Assembly: GCF_000210295.1 (NCBI RefSeq)
Contig: NC_026740.1
Span: forward strand, 1,061,691 to 1,125,690
DNA length: 64,000 nucleotides
Source: Trypanosoma brucei gambiense DAL972
Lineage: Eukaryota > Euglenozoa > Kinetoplastea > Trypanosomatida > Trypanosomatidae
Direction of reading: 5' to 3'
In this document: piece after piece, positions 52,252 to 63,433 of the stretch
Layout: each line of letters starts with the position of its first letter
Position numbering within the stretch: the stretch's first letter is position 1
Position numbers and translations under genes: made by a program
Notes under the pieces: generated by a model
Databases searched by the model: none
What the model saw: the letters and a program-made list of their open reading frames with translations, nothing else
What the model was told of the DNA's origin: nothing

Positions 52252-55200
52252 ATGCGACGTACGTTCAGTCGCTACGCACGGTTCGCGGTGTGTCAGCAGT
52301 CTACTGGTGCAGGGACCATAGAGGGCCCTCTCCGTTTGCGCTCGGCAGATCAGACAGTAGTGTGGTGTTGCGCCGCAGCTGGGCGGAGGTCCCGGTTTTA
52401 CCTGCTTCCCAACTCGGTACGCGCGGGGTTGCATGAGCCACGCCGGTTTGCGTCAACGAGGGCCACGAATTCGCGCAAACCAGCGAAGGTTGCGCGATCG
52501 GGCGCCTCTTCACGAGCGCCACGCAAGGGCCCCAGACATTCACAGGGGTTGAAGTCATCGCAGGAAAGTGAGGGAGAGTTTATGGCTACTACTTCAGATG
52601 ATGACTTTGGACCAATGGCGGAGGGAGCAGCGGAAGAGGAGAGTGCAGGAGATTGTGATGCTGGTGTTGGCAGTAGTTTGACAGGTGGGCGAGAGACAAC
52701 CGAATCATCCAACGTAGCGGCGGCGCCAGAGGAAGAAGGGGAAGGAGTTGGCACTACCGAAGGTGTTGAGACGGAGGGAGGTAAGCCTGGTAGGAGTGAG
52801 GAGGATCCACTGAATCTCCGAGTAGCCACGCTTATGCAGCAACCAGGAAAGGCGTTCCGTGTAATTGCCGTGTCATATTCAGCTAAGCGGGAGTTAAATT
52901 TTCCCATTACTTTTGAGGACATTGCCTCTGGTACAACTCTAAACTGTCGGTTGGAGGACGTACACACAACTTACATGAATTGGGTTCGTCAGTTTTGTGC
53001 GTCATGGGTTATGCTCTTTGTCCCAACCCTCTCAGCAGCCAGCGCCGTCCTACTGGAGAATGCCGTAGTGTACAGTAGGGTGGAACGTACTGTCTCTAAC
53101 TCTCACCGTGGCTCTCCTGCACCCAAACAGTGGGAGGAACCTGATCATGTGCTGGTTTCGTACAGCAAAATGCGTGAGGTGCTATGCAAAGTAAAGCGGG
53201 ATGAGCAGGTAGACAAGGAGCTTGTTAGTAACACTGTACTCAGTGCATTTGCGGAGGACTGGAAGAGCTTTATTCACTCAACAGCATCTTGCTCACCGGC
53301 ATCAATTGTGACCGCATCGTTTGATTTCCGCCCCAACGGCGGACATCTCCAGTTGAACAAGAAATTTTTGCACGCACAGTTGACAACAGCGGCGATGACA
53401 CTGTTGAGGCATGTTGCACGTAAGGGATCGTCTGCCAGCGGCACTCCATGTAGTTCTTCCACTAAGGAGGTTACATCTGGCGCGAACAACTCTGTAGCTG
53501 ATGATATTCGCAGGAAGGAATCTTGGTTGTTAATTTTTGTTTCCGCACCTGCGGGGAGCGCAACGAGTTTTCTAGGGCCCAGAGCAGTCAACTTGGGCGT
53601 ACCACCTATGCAAGATCTTCTTACTGGTGAGTTTGTGGATCCCCTTCTCCTTGGGGGGAGGAACGTCATCTACATTATCGGTTCCGGAACGGCGGCAGAA
53701 GCCTTTTCAAAAATACCATCTGTGCGTAAGGGCAAACGTCAGATATCGATACTATTGAAGGATATAGAGAATCAACTGGGGCCGTTTCGGGCGAGTCGCC
53801 CGACGTTAACCACCACGCTTATACAGGCGTTAGATACGTTTTCGCGGCACACGTGGATCGGGTTAATGAAGGAGGAGGATGGCACAGTTCGAGTGCCCCG
53901 GGCTCCTCAGAGCTTTGTTCATCTGCACCGGCGAAGCGTTACGCGTGAGGTGTTGCCTAAGTTTCTTGAGTCGACGTTAGGACATATTTCTCACCACAAC
54001 TCCGCCTATGGAGTCGCAGAGGTGGGAATGGGCGGTGCGGCTGGCGCTGCGGGTGCAAACGCGCTCCTGCAGCTGGGAAAGTTAAACCGCAAGGTAGATG
54101 AGCATATAAAGGCGATTTTCAACAATGCTGAACGACTCGAGAAGGAGAAGGCACTCCGCGAGAGTTTGCGTCGTAGCAACTGTTTCTTTGTAGATGTCAA
54201 GTCGGCGAACATCTCGGCGGCACGTCGAGCTGACAATCCCTTTTCTACGCGAAATGGTATATTGGAGTTTCACGGCCAACTTTGGGCGACCCTTGGCATG
54301 GGGGAGACGGCACGAGCGGGAAAGACAACAGGTTGTCCACCAGTGAAGACGCTCACAGCGCAGCTCGCTCCCAATGGCGACGTGCAGGCTTTCGTTAGAC
54401 CCGAGGAATGCATTCCGATGGAATTACCTACTGGCTCTAGTGATACAAGCACCATAAGGCATAAGGGGATATCATTAGCTGCATCAGCATCTAGTGCCTC
54501 TAGTGGGATAATCATTGCATGGGACGTGAAGCGTGCGCTGCTTTTTCTTCGCGGCAGCAACAGACTTCGAGAATTTCTCCTTAACGGTGGTAGGATTTGG
54601 TGTGCACAGTACGCACAGTACCTACTTAAAGGGTTCAACAACCACAACCTCACCACAATGGAGCGGACACTCCTTCAGTACCACACGGTGCAGACCAAGT
54701 TGCATCCTCTGGAGAAGCTGAAGATAATTTTTGAGAAACAACTTGATATTGCGGTGAATACTCGGCAGCTTATATCGATCGTGCATCGCATGGATGGTCT
54801 TCTTGCTTGTACTGAAATGGAGTTACGTGGGCTTCAGATAGCTCCACAAGAAGACATTACAGCCTTTGCCCGTAACCTGAAAAGGACCCGGGAGGAACTG
54901 GAGAAGGCAGTTAATGATAAAATCATGGTGTTCACGGAAGGAATGGATAATGAAGTGAGACGTAAGATTAACGTTCGCTCTACGCAGGATATCAGCACAA
55001 TCATCTACGGTGGCGCGTTGTGTCGGCATCTGGGTACGCGATACGTGTCACCTCACATTCCCCGCATTCCTGTGACGGCAATCTTTCCACATGCAGTATG
55101 CCGCCTAACAACAACCCCTGTCCCTGAGCTGTACACAAACGCCGAGAACCTCCTTGGGGTCAAAGGAACAGGCAACAGCGGTAACAACAATAATGCTAAC

Positions 55201-57201
55201 AAGATTGCTGAAGCAGCGACCATTACGGCCAACGCAGTGAATACAACCCTTAAGATTATTGACAAGTATCTGAAGGACAATACATTGGATAATTTGCTCA
55301 ACAATACGGCTATTGTGGTAGTGACATGTAAGGTACGGACCAGTAGCTTTCTGGAGGTGATCACCATCCATTGCCCTTCTAGTGATCCTAATGATGAACT
55401 GCGGCACACTGTTGCGATCGATGACGTCTTACCAGTAATGAGCTCACCCGAGCTGGTTACCATAACTCAACTCAAGGAGAAAATTGCCGCCTACAAGCCT
55501 TTACGAGCGCTCCAACCACTCAAGAAGTACGGCAGACGCAGTTATGACCTTCGAAATCTCGTCATTCTCACTCATTGTTCCTTCGACAAGACGGCTGTGT
55601 TGGTAGACACGGGCATTATACAGACGATCGCCGAAACTGTTCTTGGTAAAGAAAATGAAGAACGGTCCCTCCTCGAACGTGTCTGTTTCTGTGACATCAA
55701 TCGCGCCTTTCCACCTCCCCCAGAGGGAGGTGATTCGTTTGAGAATGATTTCTTAGGACTTGTGAATGGTGCTGAACAGGCCGGCGTGTCCTCCCGCAGC
55801 AACTGGGAGGCTTTCACGCGGAACTTTGCTGCGGTTGGAGGGTTTGAGGACACACGCAGGGCGTTGGTGCTGCATTGTGCCTCGTTAGTTGGTACGGCAA
55901 GGGACCCATTCCGTACGGCCCATCCCTTGCCCTTTGCGTTAGTGGGGTTTAATGGTCAACAGGCGCTTGGGTTACATGGGCAAGAGCGGGCCTCGACGCG
56001 TGGGATGCTGTGGATGGTTACTCCTGAACGGCTACACCCGTTGCTTCATCGCTCACTGCGTGGCCGCAGTGCGTCATCCGGCGCGGACGCCATTGAGCGG
56101 ATCAATGTGTTGCTTTCGAATGAAAAACAGGTGGATCTCTCCTTTTTCAAGGCCCTTCAGCAATTGCGTTTCATGGAAAAGCAAATGCAGCTCTTCGAAG
56201 AAGGTGCTCTGTTTCGGGCGGTTTTACCGGAGTGCAAAAATCGTGTTCACGGTGAGTTCTGCCATGTCGTTACTGCGACGGGTCGACTTTCTTCACAGTC
56301 GCCTAACCTGCAGAACATTCCCAAGGAAGATTTGAGGTGCCTAATCGTCTCTCGCTTCGGTCGGCGTGCTGGTCGTATGATTGAGGCGGACTATAGTCAG
56401 TTGGAAGTTGTGGTGCTCGCTGCTCTCAGTCGGGACGCCCGCATGTTGCAGGAACTTAACGACAATGTGGATTTCCACTGCCTACGTGTTTCTCTCATGA
56501 CAAAAGAGCCCTACGAGGATGTAATACACAAAGTGAAGCAGTTGAAGGATCCCCACTATATTCAGCTACGGCAGCAGGCGAAAACATTTTCGTTTCAACG
56601 TCAATATGGTGCAGGGACATCAACCATAGCCACAACGACGGGGCTTAGTGAGACGGAGGTTGTGCGGCTGATTGCCGCCGAGGAACAGCATTACAAGGAC
56701 TTGGGACGCTACTATAGGCTTGTAACGGACTGTGTAGAGGCGGGTGCCGATCGCTTGTTGCAGTTGCGTACATTAGATGCAACATCTTGGCCCCCCACGA
56801 TGCGTCGAATGGTGCTTTTGACTGAACCGATGCATTATTTTGTGGTACCAACGGGAAGTAAATTTGACTTCACGAAGGATAAGAAGGCTGTGCCACGACT
56901 GAAAAATTACCCCGTTCAGGGATTGGCTGGGGAAATTGTTCAAATTATGTGTGGAAAGATTATTCGTCGCTTCTATGCAAAACGTAACTACAACGATAAG
57001 GCGTTTCTTGTTAATACCGTTCACGATTGCGTTTGGATTGATGCCCACGAATCCGTTGCAGACGAGGTAGTGGACGACGTATCCGCCATAATGTCCTCCA
57101 CCTCCGAAGTCATTAGTAGTTTATGGCCAGGCGTAAAGTTGGATGTCCCATTCAAAGCAGAGATTCATATAGGACCATCACTAGGGGAGTTGTCCAGGTA
57201 G
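52252..57201 (+). CDS. POLIC: Mitochondrial DNA polymerase I protein C (POLIC)
   Basis: 1649 residues, the size I recall for T. brucei POLIC, a family A polymerase needed for kinetoplast DNA minicircle replication. The N-terminus MRRTFSRYARFAVCQQS is a typical presequence. A long region of no known fold (about 200-1000) includes acidic and low-complexity parts and a GNSGNNNNANK insert. The C-terminal polymerase domain has GRLSSQSPNLQNIPKED, motif A DYSQLE at 1380-1385, motif B R1440-x3-K1444-x3-F1448-x3-Y1452-G, and motif C VHDCVW with D1592. Both metal-binding aspartates are present, so it should be active. The next gene on the strand is unrelated (glutathione synthetase). Confidence 0.98.
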   Translation: MRRTFSRYARFAVCQQSTGAGTIEGPLRLRSADQTVVWCCAAAGRRSRFYLLPNSVRAGLHEPRRFASTRATNSRKPAKVARSGASSRAPRKGPRHSQGLKSSQESEGEFMATTSDDDFGPMAEGAAEEESAGDCDAGVGSSLTGGRETTESSNVAAAPEEEGEGVGTTEGVETEGGKPGRSEEDPLNLRVATLMQQPGKAFRVIAVSYSAKRELNFPITFEDIASGTTLNCRLEDVHTTYMNWVRQFCASWVMLFVPTLSAASAVLLENAVVYSRVERTVSNSHRGSPAPKQWEEPDHVLVSYSKMREVLCKVKRDEQVDKELVSNTVLSAFAEDWKSFIHSTASCSPASIVTASFDFRPNGGHLQLNKKFLHAQLTTAAMTLLRHVARKGSSASGTPCSSSTKEVTSGANNSVADDIRRKESWLLIFVSAPAGSATSFLGPRAVNLGVPPMQDLLTGEFVDPLLLGGRNVIYIIGSGTAAEAFSKIPSVRKGKRQISILLKDIENQLGPFRASRPTLTTTLIQALDTFSRHTWIGLMKEEDGTVRVPRAPQSFVHLHRRSVTREVLPKFLESTLGHISHHNSAYGVAEVGMGGAAGAAGANALLQLGKLNRKVDEHIKAIFNNAERLEKEKALRESLRRSNCFFVDVKSANISAARRADNPFSTRNGILEFHGQLWATLGMGETARAGKTTGCPPVKTLTAQLAPNGDVQAFVRPEECIPMELPTGSSDTSTIRHKGISLAASASSASSGIIIAWDVKRALLFLRGSNRLREFLLNGGRIWCAQYAQYLLKGFNNHNLTTMERTLLQYHTVQTKLHPLEKLKIIFEKQLDIAVNTRQLISIVHRMDGLLACTEMELRGLQIAPQEDITAFARNLKRTREELEKAVNDKIMVFTEGMDNEVRRKINVRSTQDISTIIYGGALCRHLGTRYVSPHIPRIPVTAIFPHAVCRLTTTPVPELYTNAENLLGVKGTGNSGNNNNANKIAEAATITANAVNTTLKIIDKYLKDNTLDNLLNNTAIVVVTCKVRTSSFLEVITIHCPSSDPNDELRHTVAIDDVLPVMSSPELVTITQLKEKIAAYKPLRALQPLKKYGRRSYDLRNLVILTHCSFDKTAVLVDTGIIQTIAETVLGKENEERSLLERVCFCDINRAFPPPPEGGDSFENDFLGLVNGAEQAGVSSRSNWEAFTRNFAAVGGFEDTRRALVLHCASLVGTARDPFRTAHPLPFALVGFNGQQALGLHGQERASTRGMLWMVTPERLHPLLHRSLRGRSASSGADAIERINVLLSNEKQVDLSFFKALQQLRFMEKQMQLFEEGALFRAVLPECKNRVHGEFCHVVTATGRLSSQSPNLQNIPKEDLRCLIVSRFGRRAGRMIEADYSQLEVVVLAALSRDARMLQELNDNVDFHCLRVSLMTKEPYEDVIHKVKQLKDPHYIQLRQQAKTFSFQRQYGAGTSTIATTTGLSETEVVRLIAAEEQHYKDLGRYYRLVTDCVEAGADRLLQLRTLDATSWPPTMRRMVLLTEPMHYFVVPTGSKFDFTKDKKAVPRLKNYPVQGLAGEIVQIMCGKIIRRFYAKRNYNDKAFLVNTVHDCVWIDAHESVADEVVDDVSAIMSSTSEVISSLWPGVKLDVPFKAEIHIGPSLGELSR

Positions 57202-58348
57202 TATGCAGAGGCGTATTGCTATTGTTCATTTGAGTTGATTTACCTGCTTGTCTGAAGGATTAAAGGAAAAAAAAATAAATAAATATATATATATATATAT
57301 CTTCGCTGCCTCTGCCTCTCTCTCTCTATCTGTCCCACTTTCTTCTTCATTTTTTTTCCTTCGGTTGTGCCTCATTTTCCGTGTGTTTGCACCAAAGTTT
57401 GACAGTTTTTGGTGATTAGTTGACAGCAGCGGAGGTGAGGAGTAGCGTCGATGGAAAAGGCGATACAAATTTGTTTTTGTTCTCTCCACAATGTTTTTTT
57501 TTTAATTTTCAAGTTCCATAGAGTAACGTGTGGACATCTTGTTTTTTTTTCTTTTCCTGCGCATGTATGTTTAAGTGTGTGTTTGCGTGTGCGTACAGCG
57601 ATGCGTGGCGCGCGAAAAGAAATGTTGAGATTATAGTGCGGCTGGTGGTGAGGAAGATACCGTTTGTGTGTGAGCACGTGAGTGCAAGGGGAGGTGTGGA
57701 AAAAAAATAATAATAATAAGCAAGTGAAGCTCTTTTGGACCGAATGCAAGCCTGAGGTGGAGAGTGGTGGAGGGAACGGGAAGCGGGTGAGTAAATAAAT
57801 GATGACGCAAGACGGTGGCGGACCGAATGTTAGTGGAAAAGTTTTCAATTAACTTTGCTTGTGTTCCCCGTTATTTTCCTCCATCCTCTTTTTTTTTTTT
57901 CGCTCCGAGAAGTTGCCCGTAACACACGTCGCCCTGATTACTACACTGATTTTTCTTTTGTTGTGTTCCCAGTCGAGGTCTTACACCGTTAAATAAATAT
58001 ATTTCATATACAAGGCAATTCAAGCATCCATACACATCTGCATAAATATATGTTTACGCATGTGGTTCTGTACCTTTCGTGTTTATCAGCCAACTCTTCA
58101 ATTTTTTTTTCTCTCTGTGAGGGAACTCACCTCGCACATTACCAGTCCCTTGAAACCTCTAAATCATTTGAAAATGCAAGAAAAAAGTTGCTTTATCACC
58201 TGCTAAGCTATTGATTTATACCGTTCTTCTATACCCGTCCCTTTTCTTGTTGAATTATGCGTTGAATCACCCTCTCTCCCGTGATTGTGATCCACCTTAT
58301 AGTGTACACAAGTGTCGGCTTCATTGTTCATTAACTTTCTGTTCCCAC
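57202..58348. other. Intergenic region, POLIC to glutathione synthetase
   Basis: 1.1 kb, T-rich on plus, with a TA run at 57283-57300. Pyrimidine tracts at about 58108-58116 and 58268-58273 are each followed by an AG (58119-58120, and in TTATAG near 58301) and could be acceptors; the second avoids a short upstream ORF starting at 58172. No gene seen. Confidence 0.55.
57283..57300. repeat. TA microsatellite
   Basis: Nine AT units 80 bp after the POLIC stop codon. Confidence 0.9.
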
Positions 58349-60016
58349 ATGGTGTTAAAATTGTTGCTGGAGCTTGGGGCCGAGAGGTATGCGGAACAAT
58401 TCGCCGCCAAATGCCATGAACTTGGAATGGTGATGAAGGAATCTGCAGGACCCGGCAGAGTACCCGTTCCGGTGACGCTTCAGCCATCTATGATTTCTCG
58501 CGGTGAGTTTGGAACTCTCTGTTGTATGCAGCCGCTATGGAATGAGGCCGTCGACAATACAGCTAGAAACTTTACTTTCCTTCGTGATGCTTTGCAAGAG
58601 ACGGCAGCCAGCGATGTCAACTTCACTGGGAAGCTCCTGAACATGCTCCAAGAGGTGTACCTCAGCGGAGGGCCGTTCCAACAGCTCATGCTCGGTATAT
58701 TCCGCACAGACTACATGCGTGAAGGGGTTTATGATAAGATGCTGTCGACGACGGCGTCTCGGTGGAAGAATGTTGAAATCAATACCATCAGCTGCTCTTT
58801 CGCCGGTCTATCGCCTCTCATCACTGAGTTTCATCAGCACATCGCTGCGTATCTTCAAGTGCTGCAGAAAGCAAGGGGAAAGGAGGATGATGACGGAGTT
58901 GAGAACATGAGTTGGATATGGGGTAAGGGCAACTGCAGATTGGAGAGAAGTGTCTCGGGCGATGTTGTACCAAAAGCAATAGCGGACGCAGTGCGTGCGT
59001 GGGTGGAGCAGCAGAAGTTTGCCTCACTTCGTGCGTCGTGGGAGCAGTTTCAACAGAATGAAGTAGGAAGCGGTGAAATACACCAACTTGGGGTGCTTGA
59101 CACTGCGCCCGTTGTGCTCGTTGTTGTTCAGGAGAATGAACGTAACACTGCCGATCAGTATGCTCTGCTAATGAGAGTACTTGAGGAGCACCGCATTCGC
59201 TTCATATTTCGAACACTTCAGGAGCTCCACTTGTCACTGAAACTTCACAGCATCAGCCCCGAGCAACCACCTCTTGCTGTTGTTGACGGGCATTATCCGA
59301 TAGCAGTTGCTTACTTCCGCAGCACCTACGTGCCGGAGGATTTCCCAACAGACGCCACATGGGCCGCTCGCCTTTCCTTGGAGCGCAGCAGCGCCATTAA
59401 GTGTCCAAGCATACCTTACCATTTGTTAACATTCAAGAAACTGCAACAACTTCTGTGTGACGTGGATCGTGTGCTTGTACCAGTCGCTTTCTGTGGTGAT
59501 TCGGATAAAGCAGGCTTGCTCCAGCGGCACTTCGTACCTCAATATTCTCTGAACCCGAAGGAAGTGGGTGAGGAAGCCGTGGAGAAAGTTATTCATGATG
59601 TACTTCAGCGGCCTGACCAATTTGTGTTAAAACCTCAGTTGGAGGGCGGTGGTAATCTTCTCTCTGGCGAGACGATGGTGAAGGCACTGAAGGCAACCAA
59701 GGAGGGGGATCCGGTTATGTACAGCAAGGTGCGTTGTGAGTACGTCGTCATGTCGCGTATACAATTTCATGTCAGCACGGGGAGTTTGCTGGCGCGTGGT
59801 GACGTGGTTCAACTAGAGCGCAACATGTGTTCTGAAGTTGGCATTTTTGGCGTTATTCTCAGTGGTGCCAAGGGGTCAAGCGTAGGCACCAATGGTTCTT
59901 CAGTGCTTTTCAACACCTTTGCTGGATATACTGTTCGATCGAAACCTGCGGATGCGGATGATGGTGGCGTCATGGCAGGTGTTGCGGCTCTTGATTCCTT
60001 AGCGGTTGTACCGTAA
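58349..60016 (+). CDS. GSS: Glutathione synthetase
   Basis: 555 residues from ATG 58349 (MVLKLLLELG); the frame is open 46 codons upstream, but that part is T-rich and unlike the family. It joins gamma-glutamylcysteine and glycine with ATP, the last step before trypanothione in trypanosomes. Family marks are QPLWNEAVDNTARNFTFL, the ATP-grasp segment QFVLKPQLEGGGNLLSGE and the C-terminal glycine-rich lid region GYTVRSKPADADDGGVMAG, all in order. It is longer than the animal and yeast enzymes (about 475-490), with an acidic insert near GKEDDDGVENM. The protein should be cytosolic. Confidence 0.96.
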   Translation: MVLKLLLELGAERYAEQFAAKCHELGMVMKESAGPGRVPVPVTLQPSMISRGEFGTLCCMQPLWNEAVDNTARNFTFLRDALQETAASDVNFTGKLLNMLQEVYLSGGPFQQLMLGIFRTDYMREGVYDKMLSTTASRWKNVEINTISCSFAGLSPLITEFHQHIAAYLQVLQKARGKEDDDGVENMSWIWGKGNCRLERSVSGDVVPKAIADAVRAWVEQQKFASLRASWEQFQQNEVGSGEIHQLGVLDTAPVVLVVVQENERNTADQYALLMRVLEEHRIRFIFRTLQELHLSLKLHSISPEQPPLAVVDGHYPIAVAYFRSTYVPEDFPTDATWAARLSLERSSAIKCPSIPYHLLTFKKLQQLLCDVDRVLVPVAFCGDSDKAGLLQRHFVPQYSLNPKEVGEEAVEKVIHDVLQRPDQFVLKPQLEGGGNLLSGETMVKALKATKEGDPVMYSKVRCEYVVMSRIQFHVSTGSLLARGDVVQLERNMCSEVGIFGVILSGAKGSSVGTNGSSVLFNTFAGYTVRSKPADADDGGVMAGVAALDSLAVVP

Positions 60017-61464
60017 GTGAGTTGCAATGCCCCGGGTGGATGGTTTCGCTCTGCTCTGTTTCCGACAGTTGTCTGTGCTTTTTCTTTTTTTTTCCTCTCG
60101 TGTTGCGGTGGGCCCCTCCACTTATCCCTGGTATGTTGTGTAATCGTTGCTACGCTCAAAGGGGTGCTCACCTGCACCGCGTGGTTGCTAGCCATTTGCA
60201 CGACATGTATTCTTCATTTTTTCTTCTTTCGGACATATGGTGCCATGTAACGTTTTCAAACCCGACAACGCATCGACGTCTGTAAGTTGCTCCATTTGAA
60301 TTTCCCTTTACTGCCGTTTGACTTCATTATTGTTATACTCCTTTATGTGCACGGGGGCGAGGCACTTACCAGCCGAGTGGTCTGAAGATAGTTTGACAGT
60401 GGCTGATGGCAGCGGGAAAGGAGGAGTAGTTGAATGTGTATTTTTTTACTTTTGGAAGTGTAAAAGTATAAACTATTGTCGCATGGATAAACTGTTTTTT
60501 TTTTTTTGAAAACGACTCGATCTTATGAGAAAAACTTTAGCGGCGGAAGATTGCACGTGAACTTTTACCGTGCCGTGAACAGTGCGTCTTTTTGGGTGTG
60601 ATTGTACGTCTGTTTAACCTCTCTCCTGTTTGCTCTATTTTTCTTTTTTCTTTTGTTTTGAGTGGTGAGGTGGAGCGAAACAGTTTCAGCAAAACCTGCG
60701 TGACTTTTCGTTGTTAGAAGTAAAAGAACGGGGACTCTAGGTACAGTTTTCATTGTCGCCACTTCATGCTCATTCTCAGAAAGGTCTGAATGATGCCCCC
60801 ATATGGATCATTGCTGCCGCCACCGTCAGTGACGTAAGTGAATGCTTATTCCGCTAAAGGGTTTCCAACTCCCTTTTCGGTTCACCCTTCCCGTTGTCAT
60901 TGTCATAAATTGTCATAGTTATTATAATTATTGTCATTACCTCCACTCTCTTTTTGTGTTGTCTTACGGGGGCACGTCACGAATGGGTAGTCAGCTGCAG
61001 TCCGGCTTCACAAGTCATAGGCCACCGTGGCGTTACCCCATTCGAAGAGCCGGAGTGGTCTAAAAAAAAACAACAACAACATAACAACCGCCGTTTCTTG
61101 TGCACCGCCCTTCACCCCAGTCTACCTACGGTGATGAAAATACATGTATATGCTAACTTTTCTGTACTCCATGGAGTGAGCATGAAGTGAATTATCCGCA
61201 GAGAAGTCTGAAACGTTTTTAAATCCTCCCCCCCCCTGTACTCCTCTTCTTCTTGTGGTTTCCATCTCAGTACTTCGATGCTTGGTATGACACACGAATA
61301 CTGCGTGTTACTCAGATCTGGTGACGAAGTAACGGATACTTTCCTTCATCACAGCGCTTGTTTGTTGTTTCTTTTTTTTATTTCTACTACTTTTCCAATA
61401 CGTCTCCTATATCTGTTGTTGTTGTTGTTGTGATGGTGGTGGTGATTGGCTCCGGAGGGTAGGT

Positions 61465-61495
<31 letters not shown>

Positions 61496-61658
61496 TGTTT
61501 GCGTGTTTTCCACCTTGATAAACGAAATTGAGGTGGTACCCGTTACATAACGAAGCGTGAAGAACTGGGGCACAGAGAGGGACAGGGGGAGAAAAAAGAG
61601 AAGAAAAAGAAGGTCAACGGAGCGGATAGTGGAAAAACGTAGGCAACTTGCGGTAGCG
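60017..61658. other. Intergenic region, 1.6 kb
   Basis: T-rich untranslated sequence with TA-rich repeats at 61464-61495. The frames of 60-90 codons on the plus strand either lack ATG or resemble nothing. I see no gene or RNA. Confidence 0.55.
61479..61495. repeat. TA microsatellite
   Basis: TATAAA-like units leading into about eight AT units, 160 bp before the small membrane protein gene. Confidence 0.9.
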
Positions 61659-61895
61659 ATGAGTAACACACGCCAGCGCGTGGGCGGGGGTAAAGCATCC
61701 TTCACGCAGCGTACGATGAATTTTTTCCGCACGTACAAACGCGACTTGTTCTTTACTTGCGTTGCTTTCATGGCTATAGGCACTGTGGCTAGACGTGAGT
61801 TGATGGTACGTGGCGTAGTGTCGCCACCACAGAAAATTGAAGCGGTTCCGAGGGTGGAGCGGGAGTTTGGCTCGAAGCGTCAACGGAGCGAATGA
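61659..61895 (+). CDS. Small single-pass membrane protein
   Basis: 78 residues from ATG 61659. A basic N-terminus (MSNTRQRVGGGKASFTQRT) is followed by one hydrophobic segment (LFFTCVAFMAIGTVA) and a charged C-terminus. This layout fits a small mitochondrial inner-membrane protein, such as a respiratory complex subunit or assembly factor. The frame is open to 61557 with an extremely basic stretch (RGRKKRRKRRSTER) that looks like purine-rich leader rather than protein. No family recognised; the place in a plus-strand row with about 1.5 kb of free space on each side supports a real gene. Confidence 0.6.
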   Translation: MSNTRQRVGGGKASFTQRTMNFFRTYKRDLFFTCVAFMAIGTVARRELMVRGVVSPPQKIEAVPRVEREFGSKRQRSE

Positions 61896-62472
61896 TGAGT
61901 ATATCGCGTATATGTATACACACACACATGTATATATCTTGTATTTACGTCCGTATTTGTTTGTGAATGTGTAAGTATTTTAACCGGCGCTAAGGGAAAT
62001 GTGACAGCGTCTTGTTCCCGAGTCGTGCACTTGTCCTACTACGGAGAGACTTTGCTACGAGGTGACGTTCTGATCGCAGCCGTACGGAGGAGTTCTACTT
62101 GGTGCTTTCATAGAAATAAGGCAACTGAGCCACAGCGGGTACCCCAACCATTTAAATATCGAGCAGGTGTCGGTTACTTACTCATTCCTACATTTTTATC
62201 TCATCCTTTGTTAAACGCTATTTTTTAATTTTTTCTGTTTAACGTCATCGAACAGTAAGTGCGTGTACGTGTGTGTGATTTTGCCGTTTCATTGCTTACC
62301 AATGTATACAAAGAACTAAGCCTTTGCCGATGATTTTGTTTAAATGTATTCCCATTCTTTCTTTATCCTTTTTCCTTTTTCTTTTACTGCTGTCATATTA
62401 TTATTTTTTTTTTGATTTTCACCATTTCTTTTTCGTGTCTGTGTTGTCTTTACCAAACAACTAATACATAAC

Positions 62473-62499
62473 ATATATATATATATATATATATATATT
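62473..62499. repeat. TA microsatellite
   Basis: About 13 AT units in the last intergenic space. Confidence 0.95.
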
Positions 62500-63216
62500 G
62501 CAAACGCGTATAGTAGGTTTAGAGGTACTGGCACACTTACAAAGCGTGTTGGCTTTCAGCAGCAGCACCAGCAGCGGCAAGCGGCAAGCGGGTAGTCGGG
62601 TGCGAGTTGGAGTAGTTCACGACGACACGGTGACTACTCTCTGATCCATCATTCAATACATAAAAATCTCGAAGGTTGCCCTTTCGTGTGTGTGCTTGTG
62701 TGATAATCACTTAGTCATATAAGCGAATAATAAGAGAAGGGGAAATAGTTAGATAAGGACTTGTTTATTGTCATCGTCATTTTAGTTGGTATAGGGACGG
62801 AAATAGTGAGGAAACTGGGAGGTGAAGGAACAGGCAGGCGCCCACGGGGGGGGGTGAAAAAAAAAAAAGCATCGTGAGAGGAAGCAACGGAATTTAAAAA
62901 CGAGGTTAAGCAGAGAGTTGCAGAGGCAAAAGAGAAAGGAAAAAAAAGAGGGAAAAGTAAAGGCAGAAAAGAGAACGTTGGTAGTTCTTCCTCTTCCACC
63001 ATTAGGGCATCAAACTTTTTTCTTCCTACTCCCATACGCACTGTCAATCAGAGTGAAAAGTTTTCAATTTTTTTTTCATCACAAGGGGGAGAAAAGGAAA
63101 AGAGGAAGGGAACGGAGAAGGGCAAAGGAAAACCAGTAAGTTTTCCCCCCACCAATTGTATTGGCGTGGTTAGAAGGGTGAAGAAAGAGGGAGAAGCCTT
63201 CCGCGAAAAAAAAAAG

Positions 63217-63251
63217 TTCTTCCGTTTCCTTTCTTTTTGAACATTCTGAAG
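63217..63251 (+). promoter_or_regulatory. Predicted spliced-leader acceptor
   Basis: A pyrimidine-rich run (TTCTTCCGTTTCCTTTCTTT) followed by AG at 63250-63251, 183 nt before the ATG at 63434. Confidence 0.6.
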
Positions 63252-63433
63252 TCGTGTTGAGGGAAGCTTCGACTTACCGTTGAACGGGCACAGGCAGACA
63301 GCGGTGAAAACTGAAGGAGGGAACATAGACTCTCTTCCGAGAGAGGAAGGACAAAGGGGAAAAGAGTACCGGGCAGGCAAAGAGGTGGGTTTGAGTTCGA
63401 GGCGGCACATCAAGTGCAAAATCAGTTGCAAGA

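Larger units (their letters stand above)
61896..63433. other. Intergenic region, 1.5 kb
   Basis: Untranslated sequence with a long TA run (62473-62499) and an A/G-rich block (62820-63215) that reads as low complexity on both strands. No gene seen. Confidence 0.6.
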
